Of a stretch of 20,236 bases of DNA, positions 5,351 through 11,664 are shown in pieces. A model generated the notes under the pieces. That model was not told where the DNA came from. It saw only the letters and a list, made by a program, of their open reading frames with translations, and searched no databases. The stretch lies in IMG/VR virus record IMGVR_UViG_3300040807_001367, positions 1-20,236 of that record; one strand, given 5' to 3'. The position numbers and the translations under genes were made by a program. Positions within the stretch are counted from its first letter, which is position 1. The number at the start of each line of letters is the position of its first letter. This stretch comes from a virus.

Positions 5351-7424
5351 TTATGTTAAGTCTACGATTTCACAGGAACCACCGCTACATGCGAGGGTTT
5401 GTGATCCAGAGGTGTTATCCTCTGCTTCGTATTCTTTAAGTTTTGCCCAATCGATGCTCTCAGGCATTAGAGAAAGCAGTTGCTCGTAATCGGATTTACC
5501 AATCTCTTCATACGGTGCTTGTTGGTATGTGTGTTCGTTGTACGGTAGGAAGGATACCCCTGACATCTCGTCAAAGTGTTCGTACACAAATGCACCGACC
5601 TCGAACCACTCGTCTTGCTTCACGTTGATCGTGACTGATGGTTTATGCTCACACCAAGCACGTTGGTAAGCTAACCACATCTTCAACTGGTCAATCGCTG
5701 AGATATCCTCAGTCACTAATGCACCATCAGGTGCTTTCACGGGAAAACTAAAGACCATAGTCTGATCAGGCTTGAATGCCTCAGGTTCCGCTGGGATACC
5801 TTGATCGATCATGAACTGTGTCAACGGGTCTTTCTTATCCCCACGAACACGGCGAATGTAGTATTTGCTGTGACGTGCATGGATACCTGAGGCACTGTCG
5901 CATAACTGAGAAACAGTTCCACTTGGTTTGTTGCAGGTGATAGCCGCCGCTACAGGAATACCTAGACGATCAGCCCAGAACTTGTTGGTTTCCACGGCGA
6001 TGTCCTTGAGGTGGCTTAGAGTTGCCTCTAGACCCGCGTTCTTCAAGTTCATTAGTGGATTGTCCATCACCCCTGTGAGTGACACACCCAACAAGCGTTC
6101 TTCTTCGGTATTTCGCTGCCACACTTTTCGCAAGTATGGGAAGTTGGTGTAGGTTGATTGGATAGTTCCCAAAATAGTCGCCAAACGGACTTTCCGTTCC
6201 AAATCTTCAATAGTGTCTGTAGCACGAACAACGACCTCAGTTAAGTTACAGAATTGATAGGGACGAAGGATGATTTCTGAGCCTCACACCACGGGGTTAC
6301 AGTAGCTTACCCGCTTGTGCGCTGGACTATCGCATACGCATTACTGCGCCCTTTCCGCTTAGTCTCTCACGCTGCCATTACGCTTGCGCCCTGTCGCCCT
6401 GCTACGGGCTTCCAAGTCAATAAGGAAAGGTTTTGAATCCGCACTTAGTCGCTTACGGATTTGTCCCAAAGTCGAATGATGCGTCACGACGACCATTCTT
6501 TTCTGCTTGTTTCTTTGATGCTTCACGGTTGAAGATACCACGTTCACCGCTTCCACTCTCTACCAACGCCATCCATTCACGCATGAAAGACATGCTGTCT
6601 GGTTTCTCTGTGTAGGCTACTGAATTGTTAGCCAAGGCACGTTGTGGGTTATTGTTCCACCACTCACCTGACTTCGCATGACGCATACGATCATCCGATA
6701 GGTTAGATAGTGAGATCATGGCTGATCGACGTACACCGCCCACAACAACAATCTGTCCAATGAAGCACATGACATCATGGCACTCTATCGAACTCAGCTT
6801 ACGTCCACGGGCGTTCTTGAATACACTTACGACAAAGTTAAACAAGTCAACTAGAGGCGCAGGGCCGGAAGCACGTCCACCAAATGTCTTTAGTTTGGCA
6901 CCTGCCGGTCGGATTTTAGACACGTCCCACTGTGGGATTTCACCGGAGTAAAGAAGAGCGATTAGTTGACGAAGTGCTTTCGCCCAACCTTCTTTGCTGT
7001 CTTTCACAATGATCGTGGTATCACTCTCAAAAAGTAGTTCAGGTACTTCTGGTAATTTGTTGATGTATTGACGTTCAACAGAGAACCCAACACCTGTGCC
7101 ACACAGTAGGATGAACATGGCCTCATCAAAAGCCTTGGGGTCGTCAACGGGTAGATACGAACAGTTATAACCGGCAGTGTTGTCACGTTCCAAAGCTGGA
7201 CCCGCTGTCATCAATGCTCGCATAGAAGGCATAACTTCTAGGTCTAAGATAGCTGTTTCAATAGCGTCGGATGTCGCCGCATCAACTTTATCAATTACTA
7301 GATTGTCGATGTAACGCTTAACTGTTTCACTCCAGTTTTCACGGCGTTGCTCGTCTTCGAGCCATCGTGCATAACGTGATGTATGAATGAATGCTTGATA
7401 GTCTGTAGGGAAGTAATTGCTCAT
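5351..7424 (-). CDS. nrdJ: Class II (cobalamin-dependent) ribonucleotide reductase, split by intron
   Basis: Coding parts are 7424-6455 and 6282-5351, joined by removing 6454-6283, giving 633 residues. The protein resembles the monomeric adenosylcobalamin-dependent ribonucleoside-triphosphate reductase of Lactobacillus leichmannii (739 residues), which reduces ribonucleotides to deoxyribonucleotides. Visible key residues: C88 in AGYNCSYL and C335 in YQFCNL match the substrate-reducing pair, C324 in NPCSEI is the radical cysteine, and C622/C627 in ACSGGSCE are the C-terminal shuttle pair. GTGVGFSVE is near residue 109. I chose the ATG at 7424, 13 codons inside the open frame, because GAGG lies 9 bases before it and it overlaps the DUF1127 stop as ATGA. 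Without splicing, translation stops at TAA directly after P323. A terminator follows the gene. Confidence 0.93.
6283..6454 (-). ncRNA. Group I self-splicing intron, 172 nt, no endonuclease
   Basis: Exon 1 ends in T and the intron ends in G, as group I introns require. P1: exon AATCCGT (6461-6455) pairs with guide GCGGATT (6442-6436), six Watson-Crick pairs plus the splice-site U.G. P3: CCTTTCC (6430-6424) with GGAAAGG (6356-6350), 7 of 7. P5: GCCC with GGGC (6409-6406 and 6399-6396). P7: GACTA (6364-6360) with TAGTC (6329-6325), in the classical contexts GAGACTA and ATAGTCC. P8: GCGCA/TGCGT capped by a GTAA tetraloop. GGGT/ACCC fits a P9 hairpin. P4 and P6 I could not settle by eye. No reading frame for a homing endonuclease fits. 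At 172 nt it is shorter than the already small Azoarcus tRNA intron of about 205 nt. Confidence 0.93.
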
Positions 7425-7600
7425 TTGCCACGGCCTCGCATGTCTTTGTCTTCGCCAAGCCAAACCAACCGATCAATGTCGGATCGATTGATCCCAATGT
7501 CGGCTAATTCCTTGTCAGTAAGTGCGTTTAATTCTTTGATAACTCGGCGGTGTTCCCGCCATGTCGCCAAGTAATTGACGTATCTCCAAAACCAACTCAT
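7421..7600 (-). CDS. DUF1127-type small basic protein (59 aa)
   Basis: 59-residue protein that fills the gap between mazG and nrdJ. It begins MSWFWRYVNYLATWREHRRV and continues with ELNALTDKELADIGINRSDI, the hallmark of the DUF1127/YjiS-like family (typically LxxLsDreLaDIGisRsdI). In alphaproteobacteria such short arginine-rich proteins are numerous, and some bind RNA or affect phosphate and carbon metabolism. Start and stop both use ATGA overlaps, with mazG upstream and nrdJ downstream, and AGGAGA precedes the ATG, so it is translationally coupled into the nucleotide operon. A role in RNA binding, perhaps on the intron-bearing nrdJ transcript, is speculation. Carrying this family supports an alphaproteobacterial host. 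Confidence 0.88.
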   Translation of the reverse strand: MSWFWRYVNYLATWREHRRVIKELNALTDKELADIGINRSDIDRLVWLGEDKDMRGRGK

Positions 7601-7923
7601 CGTGTGTCTCCTGACCCACTGAGAGTTCCGCGTTCGGCTCGTGACTGTAGTTTTTGCAAGTTCTGTGCAGCAATCTGATCAAGTCCCTGTCCAAGGTCTT
7701 GAGACAAAACAGCAAGATACCACAAGACATCTCCGAGTTCCGAAGCGATTGCTTTCTTGGTTTCAAGGTCGAACTTCCCATCCTTGTCACGATAGACCTT
7801 TTTGATCTTATTCATGACCTCTCCGACTTCACCTGCGAGACCCATAGCTGGGTATGAAATCCGATAGTCGTCTGGGTAGATTGCTGTTTGTATTGCTTTT
7901 AGTTGATAAAAAGAGAGGTCCAT
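7597..7923 (-). CDS. mazG: MazG-like nucleotide pyrophosphohydrolase
   Basis: 108-residue single-domain MazG-family enzyme. These all-alpha proteins hydrolyse NTPs or dNTPs, or related alarmones, to the monophosphate using Mg ions. The metal ligands are visible as the EVGE motif, E32 and E35, and ELGD, E62 and D65 (SELGDVLWYL). The length is that of phage single-domain MazG rather than the two-domain bacterial protein. The ATG follows AGGAG at ideal distance, and promoter-like copy B lies just upstream. The gene heads the leftward mazG-DUF1127-nrdJ unit and its stop overlaps the next start. It probably shapes the nucleotide pool or host starvation signalling during infection. Confidence 0.9.
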   Translation of the reverse strand: MDLSFYQLKAIQTAIYPDDYRISYPAMGLAGEVGEVMNKIKKVYRDKDGKFDLETKKAIASELGDVLWYLAVLSQDLGQGLDQIAAQNLQKLQSRAERGTLSGSGDTR

Positions 7924-7938
7924 TCTCGCTCCTAGTTT

Positions 7939-7959
7939 GGGTTACCTAGAAACGGTGAA
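7939..7959 (-). promoter_or_regulatory. Phage promoter-like motif, copy B (before mazG)
   Basis: Minus-strand TCACCGTTTCTAGGTAACCC lies 16 bases before the mazG start, in the only sizeable gap between late genes upstream of mazG. It matches copy C before the glutaredoxin operon (TCACCGTTnCTAG and AACCC) and copy A at 2095-2116. It would drive mazG, the DUF1127 gene and nrdJ separately from the structural genes. Confidence 0.6.
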
Positions 7960-7968
7960 GAATGACCT

Positions 7969-8190
7969 CTAGTTCGCGTAATAATCGTCGCTGTCGAAAT
8001 CCGGTAAGGCTTTCATCAATTCTGTAAGCCCGTCATTCTCAGACGCGATAGCTTCGATGTTATTGTCCTTCAGGAACCGAATAGCCGTAGACAACTCAGC
8101 GGCACTCGCTTCGCCACTCTGAACACGTTGTAGTAATTCAGCGGCGATAGCGGAGTGTAGGTCTCCTAGTAAATCTTTAGATGCAGACAT
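7969..8190 (-). CDS. Probable small terminase subunit (T7 gp18-like)
   Basis: 73-residue acidic helical protein starting MSASKDLLGDLHSAIAAELL. The segment SGEASAAELSTAIRFLKDNN resembles the DNA-recognition part of small terminase subunits of T7-like phages, which select the DNA for packaging with gp19. T7 gp18 is 89 residues, so this is slightly short. I took the ATG at 8190 rather than the in-frame GTG at 8202 because GGAG sits 7 bases before the ATG. It follows the spanin genes directly, as expected from T7 order apart from the spanin position. In T7 the spanins lie between 18 and 19; here they precede gp18 and a nucleotide cassette lies between gp18 and gp19. Confidence 0.75.
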   Translation of the reverse strand: MSASKDLLGDLHSAIAAELLQRVQSGEASAAELSTAIRFLKDNNIEAIASENDGLTELMKALPDFDSDDYYAN

Positions 8191-8191
8191 G

Positions 8192-8392
8192 TTAAACTCC
8201 ACAGGCTCTGTCTAGAGCGTCTATGAGTGCGGAACCGGTAATTACCGACTGATCCCCGCCGTCTGCTATTAAGGCTCCTGTGTGGTCGTCTCTGAGTCTC
8301 TCAGTGCCATCACAGATTGCCCTGTCACTTATTGCGGTTGCGCAACCACTCACGAGCATCGTCAGCGTCACGCTTAGTATCAGCGGCTTCAT
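8192..8392 (-). CDS. o-spanin lipoprotein (Rz1-like)
   Basis: 66-residue outer-membrane spanin subunit. MKPLILSVTLTMLVSGCATA is a lipoprotein signal peptide with the lipobox LVSGC, the cysteine being residue 17. The mature part, about 50 residues, lies in the periplasm. The ATG at 8392 follows GGGAG at 7 bases. It starts inside the i-spanin gene in another frame, with 68 bases of overlap, the nested arrangement typical of spanin pairs. With its partner it would fuse inner and outer membranes in the last lysis step, which implies a Gram-negative host. The mature part lacks the strong proline richness of lambda Rz1. Confidence 0.8.
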   Translation of the reverse strand: MKPLILSVTLTMLVSGCATAISDRAICDGTERLRDDHTGALIADGGDQSVITGSALIDALDRACGV

Positions 8393-8543
8393 CGATACGC
8401 TCCCGTGTTTTAATATAATTTTCAGCTTGTCTCTGTGCTTGTTTCTGTCGGGCAGACGCAGCACCTTTGAAGAAAGCCCCTAAGATGACCGCTAGGAACG
8501 AGAACGCCCCTAGCAACCATTTTGTTATTTGCGAGACGATCAT
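8325..8543 (-). CDS. i-spanin (Rz-like)
   Basis: 72-residue type II membrane protein: residues about 5-25 (QITKWLLGAFSFLAVILGAF) form an N-terminal membrane helix, followed by a charged coiled-coil region (ARQKQAQRQAENYIKTRERI) in the periplasm. The ATG at 8543 follows GGGAG and overlaps the endolysin stop as ATGA. It is shorter than lambda Rz (153 residues). The next gene, a lipoprotein, is embedded in its 3' end, which makes the two-component spanin assignment firm even without sequence identity. Confidence 0.8.
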   Translation of the reverse strand: MIVSQITKWLLGAFSFLAVILGAFFKGAASARQKQAQRQAENYIKTRERIDEAADTKRDADDAREWLRNRNK

Positions 8544-9172
8544 CGATCTCCCGCCTTCCATTTTACAAGACGTTCTTTGAGAATAATCAAAGCTGTTACG
8601 GCGATAACTACTGCACCACCAATAGCGATAAGCTGTGCTGTACCGTCAAGTGATCCAATAGCTGTAACACCAGCACCCGCTGCCGTACCCATTTGTACAA
8701 CAGACGCTTGCATGGTTTTGCTTTGTGCTTTCTTCTGTCGAGGTTGCTTCAGGGTCCGTACTCCCAACAACCGGTCGCGGGGGTAAGGGGCGACTGAAAC
8801 AGCGTTCCCTTGGTTACCGCCTAGAACGTAAATATTCTCATCGTCGTGATGTGAATAGAATGCAACGTGTCCCTTCCAGCCATCTGGAGACCCCCGCCAG
8901 AATACCACAATGTCACCCTTACGGGCGAGCGAGATATCGATAGGTTGCCCCCAGTCGAGGTAGGAACGAGCGTTTAATTGGTTTGTGCCTTGGATACCAC
9001 ATTCTGCCAACACAGACCCAACAAACGCGGCACACCACGGAGTCTCGTCATCTTGTACCCAAGAGTGACCAGAGTTTTTGTAGTATTCTAAGATTTGTGG
9101 GTTGTGTTTAGCAGCGGGGTATTCTTCCACCCCCAAATGTGACGAGGCAACATCATAAATATGTTGTGCCAA
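8540..9172 (-). CDS. Endolysin, TIGR02594-like, with C-terminal membrane segment
   Basis: 210-residue cell-wall hydrolase. The N-terminal domain (about 1-140) has the NlpC/P60-CHAP type layout: catalytic cysteine in DDETPWCAAFVG near residue 47 and histidine in KGHVAFYSHH near residue 101, as in the TIGR02594 family often found in rhodobacterial phages. A linker (RQKKAQSKTMQ) leads to a hydrophobic stretch near residues 178-197 (AQLIAIGGAVVIAVTALIIL) and a basic end. The attached membrane helix is unusual for an endolysin and suggests membrane tethering. There is no early in-frame ATG. TTG at 9172 is the plausible start, 17 bases after GGAGGA, wider than normal, so the exact start is uncertain. 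Confidence 0.85.
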   Translation of the reverse strand: MAQHIYDVASSHLGVEEYPAAKHNPQILEYYKNSGHSWVQDDETPWCAAFVGSVLAECGIQGTNQLNARSYLDWGQPIDISLARKGDIVVFWRGSPDGWKGHVAFYSHHDDENIYVLGGNQGNAVSVAPYPRDRLLGVRTLKQPRQKKAQSKTMQASVVQMGTAAGAGVTAIGSLDGTAQLIAIGGAVVIAVTALIILKERLVKWKAGDR

Positions 9173-9180
9173 TTTATTGC

Positions 9181-9321
9181 CTATTTGGTTAAGGCATCCT
9201 CCAGTAGAATTATTTCCAACCTTTGGACTGCCAATGTAAGATCATGCGTGGTCGAGATGTTCCACCCGACCAACGCGAGAAGCGCAGAAGCTAGTGCGCC
9301 AACAATGATTTTAGTTTCCAT
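9181..9321 (-). CDS. 46-residue membrane protein, holin candidate
   Basis: Short gene starting METKIIVGALASALLALVGW. Residues 5-22 form one membrane helix, followed by a short amphipathic helix (LTLAVQRLEIILLEDALTK). It overlaps the end of the preceding membrane protein gene by 11 bases and ends 8 bases before the endolysin start, a position expected of a holin or pinholin. I recall similar short proteins next to endolysins in marine podoviruses, usually left unnamed. Single-helix holins such as T7 gp17.5 exist, so it fits by topology. Which of the two neighbouring membrane proteins is the actual holin cannot be decided from sequence. Confidence 0.7.
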   Translation of the reverse strand: METKIIVGALASALLALVGWNISTTHDLTLAVQRLEIILLEDALTK

Positions 9322-9583
9322 TTCGTGTCGCCATTTTTTCAACAGCGGAACGAATAGCTTTTATGTTCTCATCTATTCGAGCCATAGATACAGCTTGGTC
9401 ATAGACCATTCCTTCGATTTTATTCACACGAACTTCCATCTCTTTTATGTTCGCTGTGTTTCGGTCGATGTCCCCAAGCATCATAGATACGGTCCATACG
9501 ATAGCCGCACCTTGTGTAATTAGGCCGAAGATGAGAGTTATAGGTACACTTTTAGATAAGTGCCAACTCTCTTGAGTAGACAT
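9311..9583 (-). CDS. Membrane protein with coiled coil, holin-like
   Basis: 90 residues: a membrane helix at about 13-35 (VPITLIFGLITQGAAIVWTV) and then a long helical, probably coiled-coil tail with heptad-like spacing (NTANIKEMEVRVNKIEGMV). The ATG follows AAGGAATAG. It stands first in the lysis cluster, after the fibre genes, where T7 has its type II holin gene 17.5. Proteins of this design are common in rhodobacterial phages next to endolysins as I recall. It could be the holin, or an antiholin or regulator for the 46-residue protein that overlaps its end. Confidence 0.75.
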   Translation of the reverse strand: MSTQESWHLSKSVPITLIFGLITQGAAIVWTVSMMLGDIDRNTANIKEMEVRVNKIEGMVYDQAVSMARIDENIKAIRSAVEKMATRNGN

Positions 9584-9591
9584 TGAAGCGT

Positions 9592-11250
9592 CTATTCCTT
9601 TTCAAGCAATAATCCGTTTGAGGTCGCAATGTGCCTGTCGTAAACAGTACCAGCTACAAGTGTGGGGTCAGACACTACAGGGGCAAAGGAAAGAGCATTA
9701 AATGTACCTCCTTCGGTAGCATCCTCAAGTGCAACAGCCTTTACTTTATAGGAATATTGCTCAGTAGGTAAACCATCTGTGGTTACCTTAAACAAACCGT
9801 ATTTGTGATCGTTTATTCCGTCTGACGTACTCCAATCACTCGAAGTAGTAATAACCCAAGTCCCGTTTTCATCAATTTGCATTTGTGGAGTAAAGTTAAT
9901 ACCAGTAGATGGGATTCTCGCATCAACCAAACCTTTAAACTCTAAAGTGAAGTAACCGTTGTTGGCTGAGTTGTATTTCAATAAGTTCAAATTAACTTGA
10001 TAGTCTGTGGGGCTATCAGTGCTATCACTCGTGAACTTGTCGTTAATAGATGTAAAATAAACATCATCACCTAGTTTTGCAAACCGGTTGCCATATTGAG
10101 GAGAGGCTTGCACGTTGGCGTTAGTTAAGAAAACGTTTGGATCAGTAATCGTTGTTGTTCGTTGACCGATGTAGATTGGCGCAGTTGTACCAGTTGGGTC
10201 AACTTGTATTTGATATGTAGTAAGGAATTTACCTCGGCTCCACATTACATAACGGACAATGTTGTTTCCATCTGGTTCTTCGTCGATATACAGGCAGTAC
10301 GAAGATTGAAATGGCACAGCATCAGTCTCAGGTGTGATATCAAGCTGCCCCCAGTAACCGCCGTTTGTGAAATAAGTTAAGTACCGCTGATAACCTAGTT
10401 TGTTAGTTGTGGGCATGTAGTGAAGCTGTTGCGCGTATGATCTTGTTTGGTTATCAACATAAGCCCAAGAACTACCAACAGATCCTGTTAGGTCATTTGA
10501 AATGGTCGACTTACCACCGTTGAAGTCCACCCTAGTAACACTTTCGAATGATGTGCTATAATAGGTACGAATAAAGATGTAGCGATTACCTAGGTTGGTG
10601 TTATCCGTCGTATAGTAGCTTTGATCACCAACAAAAGCATATCGATAAACACTTGATGTACCTTGGCTACCATTTGCAATTTCTGTAGACCCTGAAACCG
10701 ATCCCGTAGCTGAGTTTAAGTTGACTCTAAAGACACCCCACTCATAGTTGGAATTTCCCGTCATAAACTCCCGACCGGAAACGACTACCATAATATAATC
10801 TTCTTCAGGAGTAACCATAAAGGAGGCGTAGGATATACCCGCACTATTGCTGTTTCCTGTCCGAACCGTTGTACTTCCTACGACTGATATTGAGTTTAGT
10901 GTTGTATCTACTTTAATAACGTACAGGTTAAGACTGTAACGAGTAGATACAGAGTCGTATTCACTTAATAAATAAGCATATTTATCGGTCCCGATCCGTT
11001 TGAACATGGGATTTGTACCATAAGGGGCTACAGAAGAGGTAGATGGTGTTAATAAATGTTGATGATCTCCGAAGTATTCTGCAATCGTATTGTCCGGAAT
11101 TAGGTTATACGAACTCATATTCGCTTTACCTTCATCGTTAATACTAATTTGACTACCTTTTGTAATTAAACCTCCAGCCGGTAGCGAGACAGTCGCCGCT
11201 GCCGTAGGCTTTGTCAGTAGCTGGTTAATAAAAGCTAATTCTACACTCAT
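9592..11250 (-). CDS. Probable receptor-binding tail protein, beta-propeller-like (552 aa)
   Basis: A long beta-rich protein with no recognised family. The body shows repeated blocks of the type hydrophobic strand, turn with G/N/D, aromatic strand (for example YAYLLSEYDS, DYIMVVVSGR, NRYIFIRTYY), as in beta-propellers or spikes, between about residues 60 and 480. The N-terminal 50 residues (FINQLLTKPTAAATVSLPAG) may attach it to the fibre. It is the third gene in a row after the gp17-type fibre, with 12 bases to the previous stop and AAAGGATAT as ribosome site. It has the variable, Thr/Ser/Tyr/Asn-rich composition expected of a host-range protein. This role is inferred. Confidence 0.65.
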   Translation of the reverse strand: MSVELAFINQLLTKPTAAATVSLPAGGLITKGSQISINDEGKANMSSYNLIPDNTIAEYFGDHQHLLTPSTSSVAPYGTNPMFKRIGTDKYAYLLSEYDSVSTRYSLNLYVIKVDTTLNSISVVGSTTVRTGNSNSAGISYASFMVTPEEDYIMVVVSGREFMTGNSNYEWGVFRVNLNSATGSVSGSTEIANGSQGTSSVYRYAFVGDQSYYTTDNTNLGNRYIFIRTYYSTSFESVTRVDFNGGKSTISNDLTGSVGSSWAYVDNQTRSYAQQLHYMPTTNKLGYQRYLTYFTNGGYWGQLDITPETDAVPFQSSYCLYIDEEPDGNNIVRYVMWSRGKFLTTYQIQVDPTGTTAPIYIGQRTTTITDPNVFLTNANVQASPQYGNRFAKLGDDVYFTSINDKFTSDSTDSPTDYQVNLNLLKYNSANNGYFTLEFKGLVDARIPSTGINFTPQMQIDENGTWVITTSSDWSTSDGINDHKYGLFKVTTDGLPTEQYSYKVKAVALEDATEGGTFNALSFAPVVSDPTLVAGTVYDRHIATSNGLLLEKE

Positions 11251-11262
11251 ATTTAATATCCT

Positions 11263-11664
11263 TTAGGCTACTGTCTTAGTAATTGATGTTAGACGATTGT
11301 TAATATCGTAGCCGTAGGTCAAGGTTACAACCGTCGTTGCCCCGTCTGTGTCTGTATATACAACGGATGCTAAATTTCCTGTGGAGTAGTTATAAATTGC
11401 GACATTACCACCTACATAATTTACAGCCGCAATAGTACCGTCCACGTTGTAATCCATACTCGACACGTTCAACCCTTCGACGTAAGCCAACGGGTCATCT
11501 GCAAGTGAGCGAGAAGAATATAGCAAGCTAGACCATGCCGTTGTACCGTCGCCTAGTTTGAAGCGGTGTGTATCGCTTTCGATGCCAATTTCACCGTCTA
11601 AAAGTACTGGATTGTGTAATGACCACTGCGCGGCAGTGTCACGTCTAAATTGAATTTTAGGCAC
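11263..11664 (-). CDS. Tail fibre accessory protein with Mtd-N-like domain (133 aa)
   Basis: The N-terminal half, KIQFRRDTAAQWSLHNPVLL then GEIGIESDTHRFKLGDGTTAW, matches the small domain found at the start of many phage fibre proteins and first described in the major tropism determinant of Bordetella phage. The C-terminal half is beta-rich with short repeats (YNVDGTIAAVNYVGGNVAIYN). I chose GTG at 11664, which follows GGGAG by 8 bases, over GTG at 11673. The start overlaps the end of the gp17-type fibre gene by 8 bases. It likely connects or decorates the fibre; a split of one ancestral fibre into three genes is possible. Confidence 0.75.
   Translation of the reverse strand: MPKIQFRRDTAAQWSLHNPVLLDGEIGIESDTHRFKLGDGTTAWSSLLYSSRSLADDPLAYVEGLNVSSMDYNVDGTIAAVNYVGGNVAIYNYSTGNLASVVYTDTDGATTVVTLTYGYDINNRLTSITKTVA

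Noticed and set aside
6359-6556. Small frame overlapping the intron, as a possible homing endonuclease
   Set aside because: It runs from nrdJ exon 1 in another frame into the intron core, is only 65 codons and has no LAGLIDADG, GIY-YIG or HNH motif.
5351-7424. nrdJ as a frameshifted pseudogene or two separate genes
   Set aside because: Both parts are intact, conserved active-site residues lie on both sides, and the 172-nt gap folds as a group I intron whose removal restores the frame exactly.
7515-7790. 91-codon minus-strand frame across mazG
   Set aside because: Out-of-frame reading of mazG and of the DUF1127 gene; the MazG metal-binding motifs are in the other frame.
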